Notes under the pieces: model-generated
The model's database searches: none
Told to the model about the DNA's origin: nothing
The model's input: the letters and a program-made list of their open reading frames with translations, nothing else
Translations under genes and position numbers: made by a program
NCBI GenBank assembly: GCA_963732155.1
Contig: CAVSYB010000006.1
Location: forward strand, 310,001-374,000
Direction: 5' to 3'
Length of the DNA stretch: 64,000 nucleotides
From: Roseiarcus sp963732155
GTDB lineage: Bacteria; Pseudomonadota; Alphaproteobacteria; Rhizobiales; Beijerinckiaceae
Shown: piece after piece, positions 1 through 8,921 of the stretch
How positions within the stretch are numbered: position 1 is the first letter of the stretch
Layout of the letters: the number at the start of each line of letters is the position of its first letter

Positions 1-1
1 G

Positions 2-556
2 ATGCCGCTCGAGGGCGACTACGGCGCCTGGTCGGGGCCGCATCCGCCCTCGGTCGAATGGCGCTTTCACCTCGACATCATGCGCTCGCGCCCCGACGTC
101 GGGGCGATCGTCCATTGCCATGCCGCTTACGCGACGGCCCTGTCGATGCTGCACAAGCCGATCCCCGCCGCCCACTATATGATCGCCGCCTTCGGCGGCC
201 CCACCGTGCGCTGCACCGGCTACGCGCCCTATGGCACCAAGGAGCTGTCGGAGCTCGCCGTCGCCGGGCTCGACGCGCGCAACGGCGTGCTGCTCGGCAA
301 TCACGGCCTGATCGCGGTCGGCGAGACGCTGACCCAGGCGATGTGGCGGGCGAGCGAACTCGAGACGCTCGCCAGGATGTACTGCATCGCGCTGACGATC
401 GGCGAGCCGGTCATCCTCGACGATGAGGAAATCATGCGCACCGTCGAGCGGTTCAAGACCTACGGCCAGGGCCTCGACAGCGACGCCGCGCCGGAGAAGG
501 CGAAGAAGAAGATCGCCGCCAAGACGAAAGCCGCCGTTCGCAAGCGGCGGCGGTAG
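2..556 (+). CDS. class II aldolase/adducin family protein, 5'-truncated by the window
   Basis: The reading frame enters from the window edge, so the true start and roughly the first 40-50 residues are missing; the ATG at position 2 is probably internal. The visible 184 residues carry the zinc-binding HCH motif (residues 38-40) and a second NHG motif (100-102) typical of class II aldolases related to fuculose-phosphate aldolase and ribulose-phosphate 4-epimerase. These enzymes split or epimerise phosphorylated sugars in the cytoplasm with a divalent metal. The last 20 residues are a Lys/Arg-rich tail that the family does not normally have. The substrate cannot be read from the sequence. Confidence 0.85.
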   Translation: MPLEGDYGAWSGPHPPSVEWRFHLDIMRSRPDVGAIVHCHAAYATALSMLHKPIPAAHYMIAAFGGPTVRCTGYAPYGTKELSELAVAGLDARNGVLLGNHGLIAVGETLTQAMWRASELETLARMYCIALTIGEPVILDDEEIMRTVERFKTYGQGLDSDAAPEKAKKKIAAKTKAAVRKRRR

Positions 557-691
557 AGGGCGCGCGCCCTTCTCTCGCCGAGCCGGGGCGGGCGAATGCT
601 TCGCCTTCGCCTCGGGAAGGTGGACGGCGGCGCCGGCCGGATGGGGGCGGGGATGCGTCGAAGCCCTCGTCCGGCGCCACTCCGCCGCGCG

Positions 692-931
692 TCAGGCGTG
701 CTTGGCGATGTGCCCCTCCAGTTTTCCAGCCGCGTGGTCCTTCACTAGTTTGGTCAGCGACGGCTCGTCCAGCGTCGCCAGAACATGCGCCAGCGTATCG
801 GTGTCTTTGAACCCCGCCGCAAAGCCGGCTCCATAATGCTTGCGCAAGGTCCCGACATGGGTATTGCCGTGCTTGCGGCTGATCTCGCCGTTCTTGTCGC
901 GATGTCGGTGATCGAGGCCTGGCTCTGTCAT
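692..931 (-). CDS. small conserved-looking hypothetical protein
   Basis: This is a 79-residue protein starting MTEPGLDHRHRDKNGEIS. The start at 931 is chosen because a good ribosome-binding site (GGGAGG) lies about six bases upstream; the longer frame further upstream is Arg-rich shadow sequence. The protein is His-, Lys- and Asp-rich with no membrane segment or signal peptide. The segment KHGNTHVGTLRKHYG followed by a helical stretch suggests a compact soluble fold. I do not recognise a family. It stands alone between the aldolase (other strand) and xdhC, about 200 bases downstream of neither an obvious promoter nor a partner. Confidence 0.6.
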   Translation of the reverse strand: MTEPGLDHRHRDKNGEISRKHGNTHVGTLRKHYGAGFAAGFKDTDTLAHVLATLDEPSLTKLVKDHAAGKLEGHIAKHA

Positions 932-1136
932 GGCGTTCCTCCCGTTTCTGAACCCGCATGCTACGGCCTTTCGCCTCGGGCCAAAAGAGGCGATGGAGCG
1001 AGCGCCGGACGTAGTCCAACCAATTCGTGGACAGGCGCGTCGACGGCGCGGTCGCGAGCGGCGTCGCCGCTTCTGCCACATCGCTGGGGAAGGAGCCCGC
1101 GTAGCGGCCGTACGACGGGGGGACAAGGAACTCCCC

Positions 1137-2075
1137 CTACCCCCTCGCGATCAGCAATTGCGCGGCGATCGCGGCGGCGATCACCGCCGGCTCCTTGCCT
1201 TCGACGCCGGGCAGGCCGATCGGGCAGACGAGCCTGGCGAGCGCCTCCTCGGCGAGCCCGGCGGCGCGCATCTGGCTGAGGAAGCGCGCGCGTTTTGTCG
1301 CCGAGCCGATCAGGCCGACGAAGGAGAAGCGCTGCGCGCGCAGCGCCTCGCTGACGATGGAAAGGTCGAGCGGATGCGAGTGGGTCATCACCAGCACCTG
1401 GGCGCCGTCCGGCGCGGGGCCAAGTTCCCGCGCCGGCTCGACCGCATGGACCATCACGACATTGGCCGGCGCGCGCTCGGGGAACACCTCGCGGCGCGGG
1501 TCGATCCAGCGCGTTTTGAACGGCAGCGGCGCCAGCGCCAGGATCAGCGCGCGGCCGACGTGCCCGGCGCCGAACAGATAGAGCAAGGTGGCGTGGTCGC
1601 TGAACCGCTCGCGTAAGCCGCCGCCCGGCAGCGGCTCGATTTCGGCGCCCTGGCCGGCCGGGCCCGCCAGCACCTTGCGCGCCAGGCGACCGTCGGGCCC
1701 CTTGATCGCCTCGGCGACGAACGGGCCTTCGCGCTCGGCGGCGGCGAGCGTCGAAAGTTCGGGCGCATCCCGCGAATCGAACGTCTCGATCAGCCATTGC
1801 ACGCGTCCGCCGCAGCATTGCGCGAGATCCGGCCCGAGCGAAATGGTGCGGCGGCGCACGGGACCGCGCCCCGAGGCGAGCGCCGCGCGGGCGGCGTCGA
1901 GCGCCTGCCATTCGAGCGCGCCGCCGCCGATCGTGCCGTTGAAGGCGCCGGACGGGCGCACGATCATCCGCGCGCCGCTCTCGCGCGGGCTCGATCCCTC
2001 GACCTTGACCAGGCTGACCAGGGCGCCCGCCCCCTCCGCCTCGATCGCCTCGATCAGACGATTGAACACCTGCAT
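1137..2075 (-). CDS. xdhC: xanthine dehydrogenase accessory protein XdhC
   Basis: XdhC binds molybdenum cofactor, promotes its sulfuration and delivers it to xanthine dehydrogenase. The 312-residue protein shows the family signatures: an N-terminal XdhC/CoxI domain with GSSPRE, TIGGG and the cysteine pair in QCCGG (a candidate cofactor-handling site), then a C-terminal Rossmann domain beginning LFGAGHVGRAL around residue 165 and ending with LIGSATKRARF. The ATG at 2075 is preferred over an in-frame TTG at 2087 because a GAGG box sits seven bases upstream. It is the third gene of the xdhA-xdhB-xdhC series, 66 bases after xdhB, and is almost certainly co-transcribed. Confidence 0.93.
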   Translation of the reverse strand: MQVFNRLIEAIEAEGAGALVSLVKVEGSSPRESGARMIVRPSGAFNGTIGGGALEWQALDAARAALASGRGPVRRRTISLGPDLAQCCGGRVQWLIETFDSRDAPELSTLAAAEREGPFVAEAIKGPDGRLARKVLAGPAGQGAEIEPLPGGGLRERFSDHATLLYLFGAGHVGRALILALAPLPFKTRWIDPRREVFPERAPANVVMVHAVEPARELGPAPDGAQVLVMTHSHPLDLSIVSEALRAQRFSFVGLIGSATKRARFLSQMRAAGLAEEALARLVCPIGLPGVEGKEPAVIAAAIAAQLLIARG

Positions 2076-2141
2076 GGCGCGCCTCAATCCTCGCGCAAAT
2101 CGTCGCGCGCCGCGGCCTGAAGCAAATCATTAACTATAAAG

Positions 2142-4466
2142 TCAGTCGCCAACCGATTGAATCGCATTCAAGATCGCCTCCGGCGTGCAGGGCGCCTCCA
2201 GCTTCGGCTGCGAGCCCGGCTTGATCGAATGGATCGCATCGAGAATCGCGCAATAGACCGAGATCGGCAACATCAGCGGTGGCTCGCCGACCGCCTTCGA
2301 GCGATAGATGGTGGCGACCTGGTTCGGGCGCATGTGCAGGACCGTGCGGAAATGGGCCGGCACGTCCGAGGCGACCGGAATCTTGTAGGTCGCCGGCGCA
2401 TGGGTCGCCAGCCGCCCCTTCGGATCGAACACCAGCTCCTCGGTGGTCAGCCAGCCCATGCCCTGGACGAAGCCGCCCTCGACCTGGCCGATGTCGAGCG
2501 CCGGATTGAGCGATGAGCCGACGTCGTGGAGAATGTCGACCGCCTCGACCTTCATCTCGCCGGTCAATGTGTCGATCACCACTTCCGAGCACGAGGCGCC
2601 GAACGCAAAATAAAGGAACGGCTTGCCGGTCGCGGTCGGCCGGTCCCAGGTGATCTCCGGCGTCTTGTAATAGCCGGCCGCCGACAGTTGCACGCGGTTC
2701 AGCCGGCAGGTCTTGGCGAGCTCGCCGAGCGACATCGACTTGTTGCCGATCAGCACCAGCCCGTCGCGAAACACGATCTCCTCGGGGGCGACCCCCCAAT
2801 GGGCGCAGGCGAATTCGACCATCCGCCGCTTGACCATGCGCGCGCCGTTCTGGGCCGCCATGCCGTTGATATCCGATCCCGACGAGGCGGCGGTCGGCGA
2901 GGCGTTCGGCACCTTGGCGGTGTTGGTGGCGGTGATCCTGACATAGTCGATCGGCACGCCGAATTCCTCGGCGACGACCTGGGCGACCTTGGTGAACAGC
3001 CCCTGCCCCATCTCGGTGCCGCCGTGATTGAGGTGGATCGACCCGTCGGTATAGACATGAACCAGCGCGCCGGCCTGGTTGAGGTGGATCAGCGTGAAGG
3101 AAATGCCGAACTTGACCGGCGTCAGCGCGATGCCCCGCTTGATGAAGCGGTTGTGTGCGTTGAACTCGGCGATCGCGCGGCGCCGCGCGCGATAGTCGGA
3201 CGAGGCCTCGAGCTCCTCGATCATCGCCGGCAGGGTCGCGGTGTCCTCGACGGTCTGGCCGAACGGCGTCCGGTCGGCGCCCGGCCGGTAGAAATTGGCC
3301 TTGCGCACGTCGAGCGGATCGAGGCCGCGTTCATGGGCGATCGCGTCCATCACCCGCTCGATCGTCAGCATGCCCTGCGGCCCGCCAAAGCCGCGAAAGG
3401 CGGTGTTGGAGACGGTGTTGGTCTTCAGGCGGCGGGAAGCGACCTTCACCTCGGGCAGCCAATAGGCGTTGGCGGCGTGGAACATCGCGCGGTCGACCAC
3501 CCCGAGCGACAGATCCGCCGAGCAGCCGCAGCGCGCGTTGAGCATCACGTCATAGGCGGAAACGACGCCGCGGTCGTCATAGCCGACGCGCCAGTCGGCG
3601 CGAAAATCGTGACGCTTGCCGGTCAGCGCGAAATCGTCGTCGCGGTCGAGCCTGACCTTGCACGGCTTGCCGGTGACCAGCGCCGCCAGCGCCGCGATCG
3701 CCGCCCAGGCGCAGGCCTGGCTCTCCTTGCCGCCGAACGCCCCGCCCATCCGTCGCGTTTCGACGGTGACGAAAGCGTCGGGAATGGCGAGGATGCGCGC
3801 CACCAGATGCTGGACCTCGGTGGGGTCCTGCGTCGAGGAATGCACCATCATTTCGCGCGCTTCGCCGGGAATGGCGAGCGCGGCCTGACCTTCGAGATAG
3901 AAATGCTCCTGGCCGCCGATCCGCAACGCGCCTTCGAGGCGGCGCGGCGCGCGCGCCAGGGCGCCGGCCGCGTCGCCGCGCCCGAATTCGTAGTCCGGCA
4001 GAACGCGCTCGCCGGTCTCCAGCGCGTCCTCGACGGTGATGGCGGGCTTCGTCTCGGCGATGTCGATCCTGGCGAGCCGGGCGGCCCGGCGCGCCTCGTC
4101 GCGAGTGGCCGCGACGACGGCGAAAACCGCCTGATTGTGGAACAGAATCTCCTTGTCGGCGAGCAACGGCTCGTCGGCGAACGCCGGCGCAATGTCGTTC
4201 CTGCCCGGGATGTCGGCGGCGGTGAGCACGGCGACGACGCCCTTGGCGGCGCGCACCGCGGCAAGATCGAGCCCGCGCAGCGTCCCGCTCGCCTTGTCGG
4301 CCAGGCCGATCGCGATGTGCAGCGTCCCGGCGGGCTCGCGGATGTCGTCGATATAGGTCGCGGCGCCGCTGACGTGCAGGCGCGCCGAATCATGGGCGAG
4401 CGGCTTGTGGACGACCGCCGTCTCGACTTCGAGCGGGACGCGCTGGATTTCCCTATTCCGCAGCAT
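2142..4466 (-). CDS. xdhB: xanthine dehydrogenase, molybdopterin-binding subunit
   Basis: The 774-residue protein is the large catalytic subunit of bacterial xanthine dehydrogenase, which oxidises hypoxanthine and xanthine to urate in the purine catabolic pathway. The a/b hammerhead domain occupies roughly residues 20-130. The molybdenum domain follows with GGAFGGKE, FRGFGGPQG and the C-terminal VGEPPL motif, whose glutamate is the active-site base in the family. The length fits XdhB. Its start overlaps the end of xdhA by 14 bases, so translation is probably coupled. All expected motifs are present and nothing suggests loss of activity. Confidence 0.96.
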   Translation of the reverse strand: MLRNREIQRVPLEVETAVVHKPLAHDSARLHVSGAATYIDDIREPAGTLHIAIGLADKASGTLRGLDLAAVRAAKGVVAVLTAADIPGRNDIAPAFADEPLLADKEILFHNQAVFAVVAATRDEARRAARLARIDIAETKPAITVEDALETGERVLPDYEFGRGDAAGALARAPRRLEGALRIGGQEHFYLEGQAALAIPGEAREMMVHSSTQDPTEVQHLVARILAIPDAFVTVETRRMGGAFGGKESQACAWAAIAALAALVTGKPCKVRLDRDDDFALTGKRHDFRADWRVGYDDRGVVSAYDVMLNARCGCSADLSLGVVDRAMFHAANAYWLPEVKVASRRLKTNTVSNTAFRGFGGPQGMLTIERVMDAIAHERGLDPLDVRKANFYRPGADRTPFGQTVEDTATLPAMIEELEASSDYRARRRAIAEFNAHNRFIKRGIALTPVKFGISFTLIHLNQAGALVHVYTDGSIHLNHGGTEMGQGLFTKVAQVVAEEFGVPIDYVRITATNTAKVPNASPTAASSGSDINGMAAQNGARMVKRRMVEFACAHWGVAPEEIVFRDGLVLIGNKSMSLGELAKTCRLNRVQLSAAGYYKTPEITWDRPTATGKPFLYFAFGASCSEVVIDTLTGEMKVEAVDILHDVGSSLNPALDIGQVEGGFVQGMGWLTTEELVFDPKGRLATHAPATYKIPVASDVPAHFRTVLHMRPNQVATIYRSKAVGEPPLMLPISVYCAILDAIHSIKPGSQPKLEAPCTPEAILNAIQSVGD

Positions 4467-5934
4467 GGAGGGCTCCGATGCGGGTCGCGTCCTCGCCGCC
4501 GGCGACTTCGATCAGCGCCTTGCGCAGGAGATTGGCGGCGACGCGCGAGCGATAGGCGGCGGTGGCGCGCATATCGGTCAACGGCGCATAGTCCGAACCG
4601 ATGGCGGCGATGGCGGCGCTCCAGCTCGCCGGATCGTCGAGACGAGCGCCGACCAGCGCCTGTTCGGCCCCGCCGGCCCGCTTCGGCGTCGCGGCCATGC
4701 CGCCATAGGCGATGCGCGCCTCGCCGATGCGGCGGCCATCCAGCGTGAAACGGAAGGCGCTCATCACGGCGGAAATGTCCTCGTCGAAGCGCTTCGACAC
4801 CTTGAACGAACGATAATGCTGGTTGGCCTTCAGCTTCGGCGCGCGGACGCGCCGCACATATTCGCCGGGCGCCCGGTCCTGCTTGCCGTAGGCGATGAAG
4901 AAATCCTCCAGCGGCAGGACGCGCGAGGCGTCGCCGCAGCGCAGTTCGACCGTCGCGCCCAGCGCGATCAGCGCCGGCGGCAGATCGCCGATCGGCGAGC
5001 CGTTGGCGACGTTGCCGCCGACGGTGCCGGCGACGCGCACCTGCGCCGAGCCGAAGCGGCGCATGATTTCGCCGAGGTCGGGATGCAATTGCGCAAGCTT
5101 CGGCATGGCGCGCTGGAGGGTGGCGGTCGCGAAGAAATCGAGCGCGTCGTCGCTATCCTCGATCCGGTCGAGGCCGGCGACCCGCCCTAACCAGATGATC
5201 TTGCGGGGATCGCGCAGCATCTTGGTGATCCACAAGCCGACGTCGGTGGCGCCGCCGACCAGCACCGCGTCCTCGTGCCGCGCATAGAGGCCGGCGAGCG
5301 CCGCTTCGCTGGCCGGCGCGGCGAAGAAAGCGCTCTCGTCGCCGACGAACAGGTCGCTTTCGTCGGCGATTTTGGCGAGCGCCTCGGCGCGTTCGGCGGC
5401 GCCGGCGGCGAAGCGGTCGGCGGGTTGGCCGAGGCAGGTGTCGAGCGCCGCGTCGATGATCGGCCGATAGCCGGTGCAGCGGCAGAGATTGCCGGCCAGT
5501 TGGTCGCAGATCGCGGCGCGCGTCGCGGGCTCGCGCCGCTGATAGAGCGCAAACAGGCTCATGACGATGCCGGGCGTGCAAAAGCCGCATTGCGAGCCAT
5601 GCAGGTCGACCATCGCCTGCTGGACGGGATGGAGCGCGCGGCCGTCCGCGAGATCCTCGATGGTGATCACCTCGGCGCCGTCGACCTGACCGAGCAGCAT
5701 CACGCAGGCGTTGACCGCCTCATGCGCAAGCGCGCCGTCGCGGCGGCGCGCCAGCACCACCGTGCAGGCGCCGCAATCGCCTTCGGCGCAGCCTTCCTTG
5801 GTTCCGATCGCCCCGGCCTCCTCGCGCAGCCAGTCAAGCAGCGTGGCGCGCGGCGAAAACTGCGACAGCGCGACGTCAGCGCCGCGGAAGCGGAATTTGA
5901 GGGACTTTCGCGGCTCTTTGTCCAGCTGGGTCAT
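4453..5934 (-). CDS. xdhA: xanthine dehydrogenase, small subunit (2Fe-2S and FAD)
   Basis: This is the electron-transfer subunit. Residues 1-160 hold two 2Fe-2S clusters with cysteines at about 49, 54, 57 and 77 and at 116, 119, 151 and 153. The FAD domain follows with GGATDVG and TVGGNVANGSPIGD, then the CO-dehydrogenase flavoprotein C-terminal domain. I place the start at the ATG at 5934, which has GGAG eight bases upstream. An in-frame ATG at 5964 would overlap the upstream hicA-like gene by ATGA but lacks a ribosome-binding site. It is the first gene of xdhABC. The toxin-like gene just upstream on the same strand makes read-through from that promoter possible. Confidence 0.95.
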   Translation of the reverse strand: MTQLDKEPRKSLKFRFRGADVALSQFSPRATLLDWLREEAGAIGTKEGCAEGDCGACTVVLARRRDGALAHEAVNACVMLLGQVDGAEVITIEDLADGRALHPVQQAMVDLHGSQCGFCTPGIVMSLFALYQRREPATRAAICDQLAGNLCRCTGYRPIIDAALDTCLGQPADRFAAGAAERAEALAKIADESDLFVGDESAFFAAPASEAALAGLYARHEDAVLVGGATDVGLWITKMLRDPRKIIWLGRVAGLDRIEDSDDALDFFATATLQRAMPKLAQLHPDLGEIMRRFGSAQVRVAGTVGGNVANGSPIGDLPPALIALGATVELRCGDASRVLPLEDFFIAYGKQDRAPGEYVRRVRAPKLKANQHYRSFKVSKRFDEDISAVMSAFRFTLDGRRIGEARIAYGGMAATPKRAGGAEQALVGARLDDPASWSAAIAAIGSDYAPLTDMRATAAYRSRVAANLLRKALIEVAGGEDATRIGALHAAE

Positions 5935-5960
5935 CTCGAAGGCTCCGTCGAATTGCCTGA

Positions 5961-6320
5961 TCATGCGGCAAATTTGCGCGAAACAAAAGGATTCGCTCTA
6001 TCGACGAGGGCCAAAGGGCTTGTCAGGAAATCGCTCAAGGGCGTCGGCGCACATGTTCGTCCCGGTTCGCGCGCTGAATCGCCCGATCTGGCGAGGTTCA
6101 TAACTGTATCGGCCTTGTCGATCAAAAAGGCCCTCGGCAGACCCGCCTGCCGCAGAATGGCGTTCGCGGTATGACGACTCGGAATGCCGATCGGCACGGG
6201 AATATTTTGCCCGGTGATCGGGCTGCTCCATATCTCATGGCTCCCCTTTCCCTGGCGGACCAGCACGCATCCAGCGGCGCGCAGCAGTTCCCGAAGCGCG
6301 CGATCGAACTGGGGAGCCAT
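5961..6320 (-). CDS. HicA-type mRNA interferase toxin with C-terminal extension
   Basis: HicA proteins are small double-stranded-RNA-binding-fold toxins that cleave mRNA. Residues 1-68 match the family: LRELLRAAGCVLVRQGKGSHEIW contains the catalytic histidine in the GSH motif, and a C-terminal RHTANAILRQAGL helix follows. Typical HicA proteins end near here, but this frame continues for about 50 unrelated residues to a TGA that lies right at the start of xdhA. The original stop may therefore have been lost. It begins immediately after the TAG of its partner gene, with no gap. Because the partner is frameshifted in this sequence, the toxin may be inactive, weakly expressed, or neutralised by a corrected antitoxin. 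Confidence 0.75.
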   Translation of the reverse strand: MAPQFDRALRELLRAAGCVLVRQGKGSHEIWSSPITGQNIPVPIGIPSRHTANAILRQAGLPRAFLIDKADTVMNLARSGDSAREPGRTCAPTPLSDFLTSPLALVDRANPFVSRKFAA

Positions 6321-6565
6321 CTAGGCCGTCGCGAACTCGGCTTCGCGCAAAGCGGTAATCTGTAGATAGACCGACGCCGGGTCGACGCCCGGATGATTGT
6401 CAGGCAGGACATCGAGCGCCATCGCCGACATCTTCGCCAGCAATTCGTCGAGCGTCGGCGCGTCGGCGCGTCGGCGGCGGCCGGAATATCGTCGCAATGT
6501 CCGGTCCACACCGCCGCTTCGTCGTCCCAGGCGGCGGAGATTGTAAAGATGAGCGGTTTGGTCAT
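6321..6565 (-). pseudogene. DUF1902/HicB-like antitoxin, frameshifted by an 8-bp tandem repeat
   Basis: Two frames together make one short protein. It begins MTKPLIFTISAAWDDEAAVW at 6565 with AAGG upstream, runs to IPAAADAPT, and after a frame change continues as LDELLAKMSAMALDVLPDNH to the TAG next to hicA. This is the HicB-like/DUF1902 fold that usually precedes hicA and blocks the toxin. The break lies exactly in three tandem copies of an 8-bp unit; removing one copy restores a continuous frame of about 78 residues. The cause could be a real slipped-strand mutation, phase variation or an assembly error. Confidence 0.75.
6453..6476. repeat. 8-bp tandem repeat, three copies, inside the antitoxin gene
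   Basis: The unit CGTCGGCG is repeated three times without mismatch on the plus strand. Eight is not a multiple of three, so each gain or loss of a unit switches the reading frame of the antitoxin gene. Two copies, but not three, give a coherent protein. Confidence 0.9.
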
Positions 6566-6880
6566 TGGCGCCTTCGAAAACTGAATCGTCGCCTTCTCGC
6601 GGGAAGTGAGAACAAACGACCTTCCGCTCGATCGATATCCCTCCCGGAGATCGAGTCCGCCGCGCGGAAGTCTTGCCGCCGAAGCGAGCGGAACGGAGAC
6701 TGCCGCAGGCGTCGACGACCCCGAAGCGGCGCGGCGAATCCGCCTGCATGACCGGAGCCCGCGCCAAATTTCGCCGTCCGCTTCAAGTATATCATAGGTT
6801 TATGTCCTTGCAGGAAAGCGGCGCAAGGAGGCGCCGCCAGGCGCTCGTCTCAAGCGGCCCTGTCGGCGCTGAGCCGCGTC
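6566..6880. other. 315-bp spacer without a supported gene
   Basis: It lies between the toxin-antitoxin start and the end of the VOC-family gene. Short frames here are Arg-rich and lack ribosome-binding sites. Around 6785-6800 the sequence becomes AT-richer, which could be promoter sequence for the hicBA-xdh series, but no clear -35/-10 pair stands out. Confidence 0.5.
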
Positions 6881-7321
6881 CTACCACACCCCGGTGTTGG
6901 CCATCGAGACCCACGGCTCGGCCGGCGGCAGCGGACCGCCCTTCTGGATCAGCTCGATCGAGATGTTGTCCGGCGTGCGCACGAACGCCATATGGCCATC
7001 GCGCGGCGGTCGGTTGATCGTCACGCCGGCTTGCTGCAGCTTCGTGCAGAAGGCGTAGATATCGTCCACCCGATAGGCGAGATGGCCGAAGTTGCGCCCG
7101 CCGGCGTAGACTTCCGGATCCCAGTTATAGGTGAGCTCGACCAGCGGGGCCTGCATCTTCGTCGCCTGCTCCACGTCGCCGGGCGCGGCGAGAAAGACCA
7201 GGGTGTAGCGCCCCTTTTCGTTGTTGACCCGCCGCGTCTCGACAAGTCCGAAGGTCTTGACGAAAAAATCAAGCGACGCGTCGAGGTCGGTGACGCGGAT
7301 CATCGTGTGCAGGAACTCCAT
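6881..7321 (-). CDS. VOC-superfamily protein, lactoylglutathione-lyase-like
   Basis: The 146-residue protein begins MEFLHTMIRVTDLDASLDFF and has two paired beta-alpha-beta-beta-beta units, as in glyoxalase I. Candidate metal ligands are His5 near the start, Glu in LVELTYNWD, His in NFGHLAYRVDD and Glu in ISIELIQKG. Together they match the H/E/H/E pattern of glyoxalase I, which converts the hemithioacetal of methylglyoxal and glutathione to lactoylglutathione in the cytoplasm. The ATG at 7321 is the natural start; the much longer upstream frame overlaps the divergent transporter gene. Length and motifs favour GloA, but related VOC enzymes cannot be excluded. Confidence 0.85.
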   Translation of the reverse strand: MEFLHTMIRVTDLDASLDFFVKTFGLVETRRVNNEKGRYTLVFLAAPGDVEQATKMQAPLVELTYNWDPEVYAGGRNFGHLAYRVDDIYAFCTKLQQAGVTINRPPRDGHMAFVRTPDNISIELIQKGGPLPPAEPWVSMANTGVW

Positions 7322-7423
7322 TGCCTTGACTTCGTCGGTTGCTCCAAGCGATGCAGCGGAACATAGCCGGCAATTCGGGTTGTGGAAGCCCCGGTTGCGT
7401 TTTTCTCTGGCAGGCGGGCGTCG

Positions 7424-8845
7424 ATGACCATGGAGCCGGGGCCGCGCCGCGACGATGACGCCAGGCGCAAACTGCGCGCCGCGCTGGCCTCGATCCTCGC
7501 CAGCGCCGGCCTGTCGCTGGCCAAGCTGGCGGCCGGCCTGCTGTCGGGGTCGCTGGCGCTGGTTTCCGAGGGCGCGCACAACGTGCTCGACACCGGCGCC
7601 AGCGTGCTGACCTATTTCGCGGTGCGGGAGGCCGACAAGCCCGCCGACAAGGAGCACCCGTTCGGCCACGCCAAAATCGAAGCGGTGGCGGCGCTCGCCG
7701 AGACCGGCCTGCTGGCGGTGCTGGCGGCCGCGGTCGCGGCGGAGGCGGCCCAGCGCCTCGGCGGCGCGGCGCCGAAGGTCGACGCCAATGCGCTGGCGTT
7801 CGGCGTCATCGTCGTCTCGATCGCCGTCGATTTTCTGCGCTGGCGCGGCCTGGCCAGGGTGGCGCGCGAAACCAGGAGCCACGCCCTCGCCGCCGACGCG
7901 CTGCATTATTCGAGCGACCTGATTTCATCGCTGCTCGTTCTGGCCGGCCTGGCGGCGACGCGTCTCGGCTTCGCGCATGCCGACGCCCTGGCGGCGATCG
8001 GCGTCGCCGTCTTCATCGCCATCGCCGGCTTCAGGCTCGGGCGCGCCACCATCGACGCGCTCGTCGACACCGCCCCGGAGGGCCTCGCCGACCGTCTGGC
8101 GCGGGCGATCGAAGGCGTGCCGGGCGTCGCGGCGGTCGAGGCGATACGCCTGCGCCCGAGCGGGGCGAAGATCATCGGCGACGTCGGCATTTTCGTTTCG
8201 CGCACCCTGCCGCTCGAACGCGTGGCGGCGATCAAGGACGACGTCGCGCGCCGCATCGCGGCCGATTGGCCGCAAACGGCGGTGACGCTGACCGCCAATC
8301 CGCGCGCCCTCGACGACGAAAGTCTGCTCGACAGCGTCCAACTGATCGCGGCGCGCCTGCGCCTCGCCATCCACCACGTCACCATCCAGCAGATCGACGC
8401 GCGCAAATGCGTCGGCCTCGACATGGAGGTCGACGGGCGGATGAGCCTTGGCGAAGCGCATGAACTCGCGACGCGCCTCGAGAAGGCGATCGAGGACGAA
8501 ATCGGCCCCGATATCGAGATCGAAACGCATATCGAGCCGATGGAGACGCGCGAAATCTCCGGTCACGACGCCGACCCCGCTCTGGTCGCAAGAATCGCCG
8601 AAGCGTTGTCGAAGATCGCCGCGCAGCGCGGCCGGGCGCGCAACGTCCACGACGTGCGCGTGCGCCACGCCGACGGCGGCTATTTCGTCAATTTCCACTG
8701 CTGGGTCGACCGCGCCCTGTCGGTCGACGCCACGCATGAGGAAGTGGACGCGCTGGAGCGCGCGCTACGCGCCGACTTTCCCGACGTGATCCGCATCGTC
8801 GGCCATGCCGAGCCGGCGCCGAGGCGGCCCGCCGCGGGCGACTGA
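7424..8845 (+). CDS. cation diffusion facilitator transporter with extended cytoplasmic tail
   Basis: The N-terminal ~200 residues form the six-helix CDF transmembrane domain. The conserved metal-site pairs are present: His52/Asp56 in EGAHNVLD, the HPFGH motif at 78-82 and His161/Asp165 in ALHYSSD. Such proteins export Zn, Fe, Mn or Co in exchange for protons. The tail, about 270 residues, is unusual: it contains three successive segments resembling the ZT-dimer ferredoxin-like domain instead of one. The start at 7424 (MTMEPG) is preferred; a GTG 42 bases upstream is less likely. Its head faces the VOC gene, so the two share a divergent promoter region of about 100 bp. Confidence 0.9.
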   Translation: MTMEPGPRRDDDARRKLRAALASILASAGLSLAKLAAGLLSGSLALVSEGAHNVLDTGASVLTYFAVREADKPADKEHPFGHAKIEAVAALAETGLLAVLAAAVAAEAAQRLGGAAPKVDANALAFGVIVVSIAVDFLRWRGLARVARETRSHALAADALHYSSDLISSLLVLAGLAATRLGFAHADALAAIGVAVFIAIAGFRLGRATIDALVDTAPEGLADRLARAIEGVPGVAAVEAIRLRPSGAKIIGDVGIFVSRTLPLERVAAIKDDVARRIAADWPQTAVTLTANPRALDDESLLDSVQLIAARLRLAIHHVTIQQIDARKCVGLDMEVDGRMSLGEAHELATRLEKAIEDEIGPDIEIETHIEPMETREISGHDADPALVARIAEALSKIAAQRGRARNVHDVRVRHADGGYFVNFHCWVDRALSVDATHEEVDALERALRADFPDVIRIVGHAEPAPRRPAAGD

Positions 8846-8921
8846 TCGGCCGCCGTCAACCTCGCGCCTCGCGGCGCGCGACGCTGCAAGAGGCGCGGAG
8901 CGGGCCTGACCGCGCGATCCG

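Noticed and set aside
453..1079. Long minus-strand frame covering the small gene at 692-931
   Set aside because: Different frame, Arg/Ser-rich, no ribosome-binding site; the 79-residue frame has a good one.
2526..4748. 740-codon plus-strand frame opposite xdhB
   Set aside because: Shadow of xdhB; no motif or start signal.
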